A stretch of 64,000 nucleotides of DNA from Bacteroidota bacterium (GCA_022571715.1 JACZXH010000006.1:1-64000); one strand, 5' to 3'; positions 1-9,770 are shown, counted from the stretch's first letter. Made by a program: numbers and translations. Notes: generated by a model not told the origin, from the letters alone.

Positions 1-610
1 GCCCGCCCTTGAATACCCATACATCGCCTGTAATATCAGTAGGGTAGGCAAAGTACAGAAATGCCCTTGCTGTAAGCGCCACATTCAGAATATTCATACC
101 GGTACCCCCGAAAACTTCTTTACCTATAACTACCGCAAAGGCGGTAGCCATAGCCACCTGCCACAAAGGAATATCCGGAGGCATCACGAGGGGAATCAAC
201 ATACCCGTAACGAGGAAACCTTCATTGATCGGATGCCTTCTTATGGTTGCTATTGTAAACTCAATCCCGAGGCCAACCACATAGGACACAATAACAATGG
301 GTAAAACCAACTTTGCACCAAGCCACATCTTTGTCCAGAACTCCGCAGTTTCGCCGATAGCGAGAAAATGCTGGTGACCTACATTCCACATGCCGAATAA
401 CAATGCAGGTATCATAGAGATCACTACCGTACTCATCAAGCGTTTCATATCCATCGCATCCCGGATCTGCGTTCCTGATTTAGGGGTAGTTTCGTTGGCT
501 GTAAAAAGGAATGTTTCGTTTGCCTCAAAAATGAAATAAAACCTTTCGTACTTTCCTCCTTTTTCAAAAAGCGGTTTAATCGCGTCTAATTTCTTCCTGA
601 TAAAATTCAT
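1..610 (-). CDS. nqrB: Na+-translocating NADH:quinone reductase subunit B, N-terminal part (truncated by window edge)
   Basis: Reverse-strand translation MNFIRKKLDAIKPLFEKGGKYERFYFIFEANETFLFTANETTPKSGTQIRDAMDMKRLM...RRHPINEGFLVTGMLIPLVMPPDIPLWQVAMATAFAVVIGKEVFGGTGMNILNVALTARAFLYFAYP; directly downstream of nqrA. Absent from the ORF track because it runs off the window. Confidence 0.93.
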   Translation of the reverse strand, partial: MNFIRKKLDAIKPLFEKGGKYERFYFIFEANETFLFTANETTPKSGTQIRDAMDMKRLMSTVVISMIPALLFGMWNVGHQHFLAIGETAEFWTKMWLGAKLVLPIVIVSYVVGLGIEFTIATIRRHPINEGFLVTGMLIPLVMPPDIPLWQVAMATAFAVVIGKEVFGGTGMNILNVALTARAFLYFAYPTDITGDVWVFKGG

Positions 611-623
611 TCAGTACTATTGG

Positions 624-1988
624 TTAACCGTGAATCATTAAATCAATTCCTTCCCTTACAATGGCCTGCACATCATGCTTCGAAACGTCAATAAATTCAC
701 ATAATGCCAGGTCTTCTTCAATTACCTCAAATATGCCTAACGCTTCCATCTCATCATAATCCTGTGCCAGAATGGCTTTAAGCAAATAAGTAGGATAAAT
801 ATCCATTGGGGTAACCTTCTCAAAAGAACCTGTTACAACGAAGGCACGTGGCCCTCCTTGCAGGTTAGTATCAATCGTGTACTCTTTCTTATGATTTAAA
901 AATGAAAATAAACCCAGTCCCCTGTAAAAACTTAGTTTTTTCGTTGAAGGCATAATCCATCCGAACATCTCATAATGATCTCCTTCCGGAATTACTGTTA
1001 TCTGATGATGATAAAATCCGAGATGGCCGTCTTTATCAATCTTTTCGCCCGTAAGCACATTGCCACTAATAATCCGTACATGATCATTACTCAGGGTATC
1101 TCCAACGAATTTTCCAATATTAGCGCCACTGTATGTCTTGTAATACTGTGGATTTTTTACTTCTGAACCAGTGATTGCAATGTATTTGGAGGCATCGTAA
1201 CGACCATTAAGAAACAATTTTCCAATCTGGATAACTCCGTACGGATTAAGCGTCCATACGATTTCACCTTTGTTAATAGGGTTGATATGATGTATTTGCA
1301 CGCCCACATTTCCGGCAGGGTGCGGGCCGGAAATTTTATTTATTTCCAAACCCCTCACCTGTGAAAATACCCGGGGCACTTCACCGCTAGCCTCCAGGGT
1401 AAGATGTATATCACCATCGGTAAATTTTTTCAAAATATCGAGCCCGGCTTGAAAGTACTTTTCCTGGCCATCAAAAATATACGCGTAATCCGGCGCCAGC
1501 GGATGACTGTCAAATCCGGAAATAAATATCGATTTGGGCGTGTCTTCAGGATTGGCCACAATTCCGTAGGGCCGCTGTAATATATTTGGCCAGACACCAC
1601 TTCTGAGCATCATTTCCTGCACTTTATCGCGGGAAACATTCCGGATATCAGAAACGGAAAACCGCTCGTAGGGTTTAAATTCAATCTCTTTATCGGCAAG
1701 AATTATAATTTCAAGCAACTTTCTTTTTTCACCACGCTTTATGGCTACCACCTCTCCGCTTACAGGAGAAGCATACATTATGTTTTCCATTTTTTTATCG
1801 TAAAAAACGGGTGTACCGGCTTTTACATTCTCACCTTCAGCAACCAGCACTTTTCCCCTTTGCACTCCGGGAAAATCAGTAGGTTTTAACGCAAATGTGG
1901 CTGGCTGGATGTCTTCCGACAGGGTTCCTTGGGCTTTCCCCTTCAGGTTGATGTTAAAGCCCTTTTTTAATTTAATATATTTCGACAT
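624..1988 (-). CDS. nqrA: Na+-translocating NADH:quinone reductase subunit A; likely start MSKYIKLKKGFNINLKG (ORF track extends to 2042)
   Basis: NqrA-like sequence (KGFNINLKGKAQGTLSEDIQPATFALKPTDFPGVQRGKVLVAEGENVKAGTPVFYDK); adjacent to nqrB. Confidence 0.93.
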   Translation of the reverse strand: MSKYIKLKKGFNINLKGKAQGTLSEDIQPATFALKPTDFPGVQRGKVLVAEGENVKAGTPVFYDKKMENIMYASPVSGEVVAIKRGEKRKLLEIIILADKEIEFKPYERFSVSDIRNVSRDKVQEMMLRSGVWPNILQRPYGIVANPEDTPKSIFISGFDSHPLAPDYAYIFDGQEKYFQAGLDILKKFTDGDIHLTLEASGEVPRVFSQVRGLEINKISGPHPAGNVGVQIHHINPINKGEIVWTLNPYGVIQIGKLFLNGRYDASKYIAITGSEVKNPQYYKTYSGANIGKFVGDTLSNDHVRIISGNVLTGEKIDKDGHLGFYHHQITVIPEGDHYEMFGWIMPSTKKLSFYRGLGLFSFLNHKKEYTIDTNLQGGPRAFVVTGSFEKVTPMDIYPTYLLKAILAQDYDEMEALGIFEVIEEDLALCEFIDVSKHDVQAIVREGIDLMIHG

Positions 1989-2125
1989 TCTGTTATTTTC
2001 AGAAAAGTTCTGCCCTCCGGAAAATCCAGCCAAAATTAACAAAATTTTGAATAATTAAAATGTACGGAATAATTAATTCACACGCACTTCCAACTAATAA
2101 AAATCCGGTTCTGAATATTTGAAAT

Positions 2126-3028
2126 CTATGTGTTCACCGGTTCATTTATTTCGGTTCCAAGCACTAATATATGGGCGTAAATCTGCTCCATCAGCCACAC
2201 AGGGGTGGAGGTGGCTCCGCAGATACCAATTTTATCTTCAGGTCTAAACCAATTCTTTTCCACATCATCCGGTTTTTCCACAAAATAACTTCTGGGATTA
2301 TTTTCGCTGCAAACAGAAAACAAAGCTTTTCCGTTAGAACTTTTTTTGCCGCTAACAAAAATTATTACATCATGAGCCTGTGAAAAGCGTGTCAGTGGCA
2401 GCTCTCTTCCCGATACTTGGCGGCAAATACTGTCGTTGGCTTTAAAATCGAACACATCCAACCGTCCCGTATCCTTAATTCTTCTTTCTATTTCTTCCTT
2501 GATCGCATAGAAACCTTTGGTGCTCTTGGTTGTCTGGCTGAACAGCACAATCGGCTTTGTAAAATCAACCTGATCCAGATCTTCTTTTGACATCACCACA
2601 ATCGCCTCGTTGCGCGTCTGTCCCGTAAGCCCTATCACTTCTGCATGACCGGGTTTACCATATATCACAATCTGCCCGTTAGCTACCGTCATTTTATCAA
2701 ATGCATTTCTTACACGGTTCTGCAGTTTCAACACCACCGGACAACTGGCATCAATCAATTCAATGTTATTTTCCAGCGCAATCCGGTACGTTTCGGGAGG
2801 CTCCCCGTGTGCCCGTATCAGAACCCTTGCATTTTTTATATTTTTAAAATCCTCCTTTTCAATTACTATCAGTCCTTTTTCTTTCAGCCTGTTCACTTCC
2901 ATTGAATTGTGAACAATATCACCCAGGCAATACAGTGGGCCGGATTCGGCCATCTCATCCTCGGCCATTTTTATGGCAAACTCCACTCCAAAACAATAAC
3001 CTGAATTCTGATCAATATTTACTGTCAT
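2126..3028 (-). CDS. ispH: 4-hydroxy-3-methylbut-2-enyl diphosphate reductase; likely start MTVNIDQNSGYCFGV
   Basis: GYCFGVEFAI, RAHGEPPETY, DASCPVVLKLQ, and a C-terminal GATSTPVWLMEQI motif. Confidence 0.92.
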   Translation of the reverse strand: MTVNIDQNSGYCFGVEFAIKMAEDEMAESGPLYCLGDIVHNSMEVNRLKEKGLIVIEKEDFKNIKNARVLIRAHGEPPETYRIALENNIELIDASCPVVLKLQNRVRNAFDKMTVANGQIVIYGKPGHAEVIGLTGQTRNEAIVVMSKEDLDQVDFTKPIVLFSQTTKSTKGFYAIKEEIERRIKDTGRLDVFDFKANDSICRQVSGRELPLTRFSQAHDVIIFVSGKKSSNGKALFSVCSENNPRSYFVEKPDDVEKNWFRPEDKIGICGATSTPVWLMEQIYAHILVLGTEINEPVNT

Positions 3029-3038
3029 GCTTTTCCGG

Positions 3039-3725
3039 TTAATTTTGTTCCAATATCCTGCTTGTCGCAAGGTTCAGCCCTTCCTCGATTTGCTCGTCGA
3101 GTGTAAGGTAGGTCGTGTCGATGATCAGGGCATCGTCAGCCTGCTTCAGTGGGCTGTCTTCCCGCGTCGAATCTATTGCATCACGCCTTGCAAGGTTTGC
3201 TTTCACTTCCTCAAAATCTACCAACTGGTTCTTTTCGAAAAGCTCTTTCTGCCTCCTCTCGACACGAATATTCATATCGGCAATCATAAATATTTTTAAT
3301 GCTGCATCGGGAAACACTACTGTGCCGATATCTCTTCCATCCATTACCACCCCTTTCTTTTTCCCGAACTTTTGCTGCTGGCTCACCATGGCCTTCCGTA
3401 CAGGCGACAATGCACTTACCTGACTTACGTGTTCTGTGACTCTCATTGTCCTGATTTCTTCTTCCACTCTTAATACGTTAAGAAATGTTTCCGTCTCTCC
3501 CGTTTTCGGATTAACATGAAAGGTAATTTTTATGTTATCCAACGCCTTTTGCACTTCTCTGGGGTTGGTAAGCGTAATATTATGGTCCAGAAAATACAAC
3601 GTCACCGCCCTGTACATCGCACCCGAATCCACATACAAGTATCCTAGTTCTCTGGCCATAGCTTTTGCCGTTGTACTCTTCCCACATGCCGAAAAACCGT
3701 CAATTGCAATATTAACTTTTTTCAT
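3039..3725 (-). CDS. cmk: (d)CMP kinase
   Basis: IAIDGFSACGKSTTAKAMARELGYLYVDSGAMYRAVT; GRDIGTVVFPDA; RRDAIDSTREDSPLKQADDALIIDTT. Confidence 0.95.
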   Translation of the reverse strand: MKKVNIAIDGFSACGKSTTAKAMARELGYLYVDSGAMYRAVTLYFLDHNITLTNPREVQKALDNIKITFHVNPKTGETETFLNVLRVEEEIRTMRVTEHVSQVSALSPVRKAMVSQQQKFGKKKGVVMDGRDIGTVVFPDAALKIFMIADMNIRVERRQKELFEKNQLVDFEEVKANLARRDAIDSTREDSPLKQADDALIIDTTYLTLDEQIEEGLNLATSRILEQN

Positions 3726-3732
3726 TCAGATA

Positions 3733-3861
3733 TCAGCAATCTACTTGAGGACACGGAATGGGTTTGTTTGGCTTAATTGTCCTTGGTTTATTCGTTGATT
3801 TACAGGAACCTGCCAACAGTAATATACCCAGTAATAAACATATGACCTTTCTTGATTTCAC
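3733..3861 (-). CDS. Micro-lipoprotein, 42 aa, GTG start: MKSRKVICLLLGILLLAGSCKSTNKPRTIKPNKPIPCPQVDC
   Basis: Hand translation of the minus strand just upstream of cmk; hydrophobic segment ending in a lipobox (LAGS-C); below the ORF-track length cutoff. Confidence 0.6.
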   Translation of the reverse strand: MKSRKVICLLLGILLLAGSCKSTNKPRTIKPNKPIPCPQVDC

Positions 3862-3952
3862 CTTACCAGAATTTTAATACAAATATAGCTTATTAAATTC
3901 TTTTATGGGATAGATTTGTTTACGGCAATTACTAATCAGATATTCGATTGGC

Positions 3953-5572
3953 ATGGCATCAGTTCAAGGAAACCTCATTGATATTTTAAATAAAAAGATT
4001 TATCCCGCATCAGTCTTTTTTGAAGATGGAATTATCACGGGCATAACTGAAATTTCCGAAGCCACACATTATATTCTCCCGGGGTTCATTGATTCTCACA
4101 TACATATTGAGAGTTCGATGCTTATTCCATCGGAGTTTGCAAGACTAGCTGTCGTGCACGGCACTGTGGCCACGGTTTCCGACCCGCATGAAATCGGCAA
4201 TGTGCTGGGTGTGAAAGGGGTTGACTTCATGATACACAATGGCGCAAAAGTTCCCTTCAAATTTAACTTCGGAGCGCCTTCCTGCGTGCCGGCCACACCG
4301 TTCGAAACGGCGGGAGCGGAAATTACAGCTGCCGATATAAACAGACTACTTTCGCGCGATGAGATAAAATACCTTTCTGAAATGATGAACTGGCCGGGAG
4401 TCATCAGCCGGGATGATGCTGTCATGCAAAAGATCCGCCTTGCGGCAAAGCACAAAAAGCCTGTTGACGGACACGCCCCGGGACTTAAAGGCGATCAGGC
4501 TGATGCCTACATTTCGGCAGGAATCAGCACCGATCACGAATGCTTTACCTATGACGAGGCCCTGCATAAAATAAAATCCGGCATGAAAATATCTATCCGG
4601 GAAGGGAGTGCAGCACGGAACTTTGAGGCACTCTGCAGACTTATAGATGAATATCCTGACATGGTGATGCTATGCTCCGACGACAAACACCCCGATGAAC
4701 TTGCTTCCGGCCATATCAACAAACTGGTAAGTAAAGCAATAGATAAAGGAATTGACCTTTTCAATGTCCTGAAAGCCGCATGCATCAATCCGGTCTTACA
4801 TTACAACCTGAATGTGGGCATGTTACGGGAGGGAAATCCAGCTGATTTTATTATCTTAAAGGATTTAAATGCGTTTGAAGTAATACAAACCCGGATAGAG
4901 GGTATAAAAGTCGCAGAGAATGGCAAATCATTGATATTGCATCAAAACGAAGCACCTATAAATAATTTCAATATCTCACCCATATCGCCGTCGGCGTTTC
5001 GTGTAGAAGCAAAGGGTAATAATATCAGGGTTATTGAAGCATTTGACGGGCAACTTATCACTTATGGAATCAGTTGCGATGCAAAAACCGAAAACGGCGA
5101 AGTGGTAAGTAACACGGACAGCGATGTGCTGAAAATGGTGGTACTGAACAGATATTTCCAAACGACTCCTGCCGTGGCATTCATAAAAAATATTGGATTA
5201 AAGGAAGGAGCCATTGCCTCCTCGGTAGGGCACGATTCGCACAATATCATTGCAGTGGGCGTTGATGACGACTCGTTGGCAAAAGCCATAAACCTGATCA
5301 TAAAAACAAAAGGTGGAGTATCGGCTGTGGGTTATGGCCGGGAGCTTCTGCTTCCGCTCCCGTTTGCGGGTCTGATGTCTGGTGATGATGGGTATAATGT
5401 TGCCAGTAGTTACATCGAAATTGATCGGTTTGCTAAAAAACTGGGTTCCGGCCTGCGGGCTCCCTTTATGACGTTATCTTTTATGGCTCTGCTGGTGATC
5501 CCTGACCTAAAGCTAAGCGATAAAGGCCTGTTTAGCGGAAATAAGTTTGAGTTTGTGGATCTGTTTTGTTAG
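3953..5572 (+). CDS. ade: Adenine deaminase
   Basis: ILPGFIDSHIHIESSMLIPSEFARLAVVHGTVATVSDPHEIGNVLG; DGHAPGL; STDHECFTYDEA; CSDDKHPDEL; SVGHDSHNIIAVGVDDDSL. Confidence 0.95.
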   Translation: MASVQGNLIDILNKKIYPASVFFEDGIITGITEISEATHYILPGFIDSHIHIESSMLIPSEFARLAVVHGTVATVSDPHEIGNVLGVKGVDFMIHNGAKVPFKFNFGAPSCVPATPFETAGAEITAADINRLLSRDEIKYLSEMMNWPGVISRDDAVMQKIRLAAKHKKPVDGHAPGLKGDQADAYISAGISTDHECFTYDEALHKIKSGMKISIREGSAARNFEALCRLIDEYPDMVMLCSDDKHPDELASGHINKLVSKAIDKGIDLFNVLKAACINPVLHYNLNVGMLREGNPADFIILKDLNAFEVIQTRIEGIKVAENGKSLILHQNEAPINNFNISPISPSAFRVEAKGNNIRVIEAFDGQLITYGISCDAKTENGEVVSNTDSDVLKMVVLNRYFQTTPAVAFIKNIGLKEGAIASSVGHDSHNIIAVGVDDDSLAKAINLIIKTKGGVSAVGYGRELLLPLPFAGLMSGDDGYNVASSYIEIDRFAKKLGSGLRAPFMTLSFMALLVIPDLKLSDKGLFSGNKFEFVDLFC

Positions 5573-5703
5573 CAGGAAACATCTTCCTTAGCCAAGATGC
5601 GGAATTTCTTTTTGTCCTTACCTGCGTTACGCTCAGTTCCGGGAAAATGAAAGGGTTAATTCAATTAATACAACAAAAAAACATCCATAAACTTTTCCCG
5701 TAC

Positions 5704-6402
5704 TTACCCCTCAATATCGGCATCGTTTTTCATCTGAAAACCGATCTTTTGCCCGTGACCTATTTCTTTGTTTTTTGCTATTTTCTGCCCCAATGTAATA
5801 TATTGGATCTGCTTGAAGTCCGGGCCGAAAAGATCACTGCCAATCGCTACAGCCATCGTCTTCTTTACCAGCAATGAAAGATTTTCACTTGTGGCTTCGA
5901 TATGCTCGATCCCATTAATCAAATAATTTAAACCCTGAGCACCTTCCACCATAAAATGATTTTCTCCATTTATAAGCAGCCGAGCAAGTAAATAACCCGA
6001 GTCCTCGGTGCGATCGTATTTTATGGAATCCGATAAAAAGTCGTAAATCATAACTTGTGCAAAATAACGCAGTTTCTTTTTTTCCTGCAGATACTTCGTT
6101 TTCATTAATGGGTGTACTGTGTTGAACGTCACAATATTGGTTTGCAGGGCAAAAATAAGTACGTCGCTACCAAATTTGAGATTAAATTCAAGCGCATCGA
6201 TTTCCTTATATTCAATTTCAATATCCGGGAAATCTTTACTTTTCATCAATATTTCATTCACAAGTCCGGAAGTTTCCTTTTTCATATTCGCAAACATATC
6301 CAATGCAAGATTCCAAATGTTTTTCTTTAGTGTGGCAGTGGTTTGAATCTGGCGTTGAAGAAATCCTACCGGATTCTTATTAAAATCATCCATAATATCC
6401 AT
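5704..6402 (-). CDS. Hypothetical protein, 232 aa
   Basis: Long uninterrupted ORF with normal composition on the strand opposite a short antisense ORF; no family recognised. Confidence 0.8.
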   Translation of the reverse strand: MDIMDDFNKNPVGFLQRQIQTTATLKKNIWNLALDMFANMKKETSGLVNEILMKSKDFPDIEIEYKEIDALEFNLKFGSDVLIFALQTNIVTFNTVHPLMKTKYLQEKKKLRYFAQVMIYDFLSDSIKYDRTEDSGYLLARLLINGENHFMVEGAQGLNYLINGIEHIEATSENLSLLVKKTMAVAIGSDLFGPDFKQIQYITLGQKIAKNKEIGHGQKIGFQMKNDADIEG

Positions 6403-6475
6403 TACGATAGTACATTAATTGGAAAAGTTTTAGTATTTTTTTGAAATTAATCAAGAAACTTAAAATACAGGCATT

Positions 6476-6766
6476 ATGGCTGGAAAAGCAGAAAAATTAT
6501 TTAAAGATCTGGGCAGGAAAATCGACAACTTTCTGGAGGAAATGAATGGCGCCACTGATAATCTGCAGGATGAATTTAAGCAACGATTTGAAGAATTGAA
6601 AAAAAACAAAGATTCGCTTGAAAACAATTTTAAGGAATTCAAAAAAAAGAACAAGGGTAAATGGGAGGAAGTGGAATCACAACTTGAAAAGGCCGGAAAA
6701 GAAGTGAAAAAGGCTTTTCGTTCCGCTTTTTCAAACCGGGATAAAAGAAAAGAAAATTCGGATTGA
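6476..6766 (+). CDS. Small highly charged, predicted coiled-coil protein (96 aa)
   Basis: K/E-rich heptad-like sequence (DEFKQRFEELKKNKDSLENNFKEFKKKNKGKWEEVESQLEKAGKEVKKAF). Confidence 0.7.
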   Translation: MAGKAEKLFKDLGRKIDNFLEEMNGATDNLQDEFKQRFEELKKNKDSLENNFKEFKKKNKGKWEEVESQLEKAGKEVKKAFRSAFSNRDKRKENSD

Positions 6767-6925
6767 TTTACGTATGAGCTGGCTTTCCCGACCCTCAAAT
6801 GCTTACCTGGTTAAAGACAAAACCAGTTATCCGTCTGTAGAGCCAATTTTATCTTATTGACTACTGTAAACGGTTATTAATTGGTAAATTTATATTTGCA
6901 TTTATAAACTCAAAAAACAAATATC

Positions 6926-7336
6926 ATGAAATATTTATTTTATTTAGTTCTTATTTTTGGTTCGGCCCTGGGCATAGTCGCATGTTCAACTTCTCAGAAT
7001 ACTTACAAATCTACTCGTTCGGAACCTACTTATAAACTCTATAATAATTTGGCAGATGTTTTACGGAGGCAGAATGGAGTAATGGTGACCGGTATTGGTA
7101 ACGATGTGAGGGTTCAGATCAGGGGTGCAAATTCAATTACCTTAAACAATCAGCCCTATTATGTGATCAACGGCATACCCTTTGGGAGAAATTATGCTGA
7201 GGCAAATAATGCAATAAATCCAGTTGATATTGTTTCGATCAGGGTGCTGAAAAGTTACCATGAATTATCCACCTATGGGGAAATGGGTAAAAATGGTGTG
7301 ATCGAGATAAGAACACGAACTTATAATCCGAGATAA
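6926..7336 (+). CDS. Lipoprotein consisting of a TonB-dependent-receptor plug-like domain without a beta barrel
   Basis: Lipobox GIVAC; plug-like VMVTGIGNDVRVQIRGANSITLNNQPYYVINGIPFG...INPVDIVSIRVLKSYHELSTYGEMGKNGVIEIRT, then stop. Confidence 0.82.
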   Translation: MKYLFYLVLIFGSALGIVACSTSQNTYKSTRSEPTYKLYNNLADVLRRQNGVMVTGIGNDVRVQIRGANSITLNNQPYYVINGIPFGRNYAEANNAINPVDIVSIRVLKSYHELSTYGEMGKNGVIEIRTRTYNPR

Positions 7337-7549
7337 TTCAGGGAATCCTGAATTGCATCTTAGTATTTCACTGATATGTATGTCATTGAATAGGTGGGTT
7401 ATTTTATTTGTTTACTTTAAAATAAGTTTTTGATGCTATTCCAGTCATCTCTCTGACTTAATTTTTCTTCGCAATAATGGTTAAAGTTTCAGATTATTAG
7501 ATTTTTATTGAATTTAATGCACTGCTGTGTTAACTGAAGCTCAAACTAC

Positions 7550-8209
7550 ATGAAAAGTGTTTTTATTTTTTTTGGAGTTATTTTTGAAATAGCTTTTATT
7601 TCACCTGTTCATGCGCAAGACACGGATTTGCGGAAGGAGGTGAAACATCAGTTTGCTGTTAAAGGCGGACAAAATTCAAGCTGGATAAATTTCGTTCCTG
7701 CTGTTCCTCAAAATGCAACAAAAGGATTCATTTTTGGAGTTAGTTATAGTTATATGGCACAGAGTCCTGCAGGAATTTTAATCGAACTTCTTTACACGCA
7801 GTCTGGTTGGGACGAAACTTCAGAAACACCTGACCTTTATTATAGCAGAAGCTTGACTTATCTCGAGATACCGGTACTTTCCAATTTTGTGATTGGTAAA
7901 AAACGAAATCACTTTAAACTACAGTTAGGACCAAAAATTGCATTTCTTCTGGATGAAAACGAGCGTACCAATGTCGATACAGCACAGGCCCGGTACTATT
8001 ATGGCAGGGACGTTGAAGACACAATAGAGCTGGGTCTTGCGTTCGGTGCATCTGTTTCACACCTTTTTTCTTTTGGAGAAATTCAGGTTGATATTCGATA
8101 CAATTCCAGTTTAAGTAATTTATGGCGTGCCACAGATGACTTTGAGATTAAAAATACTCAAACACAAGGACTGGCTCTTACTTTATACTACTGGTTCGAC
8201 GCCAAGTAG
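7550..8209 (+). CDS. Outer-membrane beta-barrel protein (PorT-like fold)
   Basis: Signal peptide ending HAQ, then alternating amphipathic strands (FAVKGGQNSSWINF, LEIPVLSNFVIG, FKLQLGPKIAFLL). Confidence 0.7.
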   Translation: MKSVFIFFGVIFEIAFISPVHAQDTDLRKEVKHQFAVKGGQNSSWINFVPAVPQNATKGFIFGVSYSYMAQSPAGILIELLYTQSGWDETSETPDLYYSRSLTYLEIPVLSNFVIGKKRNHFKLQLGPKIAFLLDENERTNVDTAQARYYYGRDVEDTIELGLAFGASVSHLFSFGEIQVDIRYNSSLSNLWRATDDFEIKNTQTQGLALTLYYWFDAK

Positions 8210-8340
8210 CCCTCCTTTATCTGGCGTAAGGATCTCTTAATCCCTGGCAAATACTGTTCTTTCCCGACCAAAAGGATCCCAAAAACGAACGATAAATTTG
8301 TTTAAGCTTCTGTATATTTGTGATATGATATGATTTAAGC

Positions 8341-8360
8341 ATATATCAAGATATATCAAG
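8341..8360. repeat. Two perfect tandem copies of atatatcaag, followed by related catcaag/gcatcaac copies
   Basis: atatatcaag atatatcaag aattggcatcaag attgcatcaac, read directly. Confidence 0.7.
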
Positions 8361-8404
8361 AATTGGCATCAAGATTGCATCAACATAATGTTAAATAACT
8401 GGAT

Positions 8405-8644
8405 ATGGATACAGTAGAAGTCACTTTTAAACTTTCATTCACCTCAGAACAGATGGGAAGGGCTAAAGCATACGTTGAAGATATGAAAAAGCATCCCAAA
8501 AGGGTATATTGGGTGGGAAAGAAAGATAAAAACGATGATGAACTTATATACTCACAGATTGCACACCGGATTTTATCAGGATTCTATAACAACTATGATC
8601 CTGTATTTGCCAAAAAGCAGATCATGTCCATGGTAAGCCAATAG
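8405..8644 (+). CDS. Hypothetical protein, 79 aa
   Basis: Isolated ORF with ATG start and plausible composition; no recognised family. Confidence 0.55.
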   Translation: MDTVEVTFKLSFTSEQMGRAKAYVEDMKKHPKRVYWVGKKDKNDDELIYSQIAHRILSGFYNNYDPVFAKKQIMSMVSQ

Positions 8645-8710
8645 GATGTATGAGAAAATGAATCATTTTCGAACCTCCTGAGCTAAATCTTTATTGTTTC
8701 AGAAGAATAA

Positions 8711-9568
8711 TCAAATCCTGTCAAGCACCTTTCTTATCAGTGAATCCACAATATTTTGGGGATTATTTGAAATGGTTTTTTTGATCCGGTTAGCAATGAT
8801 TGCATTCACACTCAGCATTTCATGGCCTAATAATTTGGCAAGTGCATAATATCCGGCCGTTTCCATTTCGAAATTCGTAAGCCAAAATTGATCATTGTGA
8901 TAATAATTAAGCTCCCGCACTAATTTCGGATACCGTAGCTCAAGCCTGATATTACGGCCCTGTGGCGCAAAAAAACCGGGACAGGTAATTGTATTCCCTT
9001 CAACCATATCAAATGCGATCTGCTTTTTCAATGATTCGGAACATTTTGCAAGATAGGGAGTAAATGAAAGGCCAACCTTGTCACGGATATCATTGGCTAT
9101 ATTCTGCTCAAATTCAGATTGTGGAAACTTGTAGAATTGCATCAATGCATCAAACCCGACTCCATAATTTGATACCAGGTGTGTACCTATCGGTATATCT
9201 TCCTGCAGGGATCCGGATGTTCCGATCCTGATAATCTTCAGTTTTTTCTTCCGTGTTTTTATTTGCCGTTTTTTTAGATCTATATTAAAGAGCGCATCCA
9301 GTTCCGTCATAAATACCTCGATGTTGTCGGTGCCCATGCCGGTGCTGATCACCGTAATCCGTTTTCCATTATATATACCCGAATGTGTTATAAACTCTCT
9401 CTTATTCATCTCAAAATCAATACTGGTAAAATACTGACTTACAAGATGTACTCTTCCCGGGTCTCCCACAGCAATAATGGTGTCGGAAATGCTTCCGGGA
9501 GTTAAACTCAAATGATAAATACTCCCATCTTTATTTATGATCAGCTCTGATTCGGGGATCTTTGCCAT
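8711..9568 (-). CDS. Nucleoside phosphorylase (uridine phosphorylase-like)
   Basis: IIAVGDPGRVHLVSQYF; VISTGMGTDNIEVFMTELDAL; RIGTSGSLQEDIPIGT; NFEMETAGYYALAKLLGHEMLSVNAIIANR. Confidence 0.88.
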   Translation of the reverse strand: MAKIPESELIINKDGSIYHLSLTPGSISDTIIAVGDPGRVHLVSQYFTSIDFEMNKREFITHSGIYNGKRITVISTGMGTDNIEVFMTELDALFNIDLKKRQIKTRKKKLKIIRIGTSGSLQEDIPIGTHLVSNYGVGFDALMQFYKFPQSEFEQNIANDIRDKVGLSFTPYLAKCSESLKKQIAFDMVEGNTITCPGFFAPQGRNIRLELRYPKLVRELNYYHNDQFWLTNFEMETAGYYALAKLLGHEMLSVNAIIANRIKKTISNNPQNIVDSLIRKVLDRI

Positions 9569-9770
9569 GATTCAAGATATAAAAAATGAAGGAATTTACA
9601 CTATTGATGCATTGTTTTTTCAATATTCTGAATAAACAGCGAATAAATTATTGGCATAAAATCAGCTCACTGACTTTGAAAATAGTTATAACGAAACTAT
9701 ATTGAATTGTTTTACCTTCCTATTAATCTTTGTCAGTGAGGACCACCTGTTGCCTGACTTTTATAACCTG

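Noticed and set aside
3115-3423. 102-aa plus-strand ORF inside cmk
   Set aside because: Antisense shadow of a confidently identified cmk; low-complexity Ser/Phe composition typical of antisense frames
4096-4455. 119-aa minus-strand ORF within adenine deaminase
   Set aside because: Antisense to strongly conserved ade motifs; no independent coding evidence
5566-5877. 103-aa plus-strand ORF after ade
   Set aside because: Largely antisense to the 232-aa minus ORF, hydrophobic shadow composition, no convincing RBS
6460-6798. 112-aa minus-strand ORF, Ser/Phe-rich
   Set aside because: Exact antisense of the Lys/Glu-rich coiled-coil ORF; Ser/Phe/Leu richness is the expected complement of Lys/Glu codons
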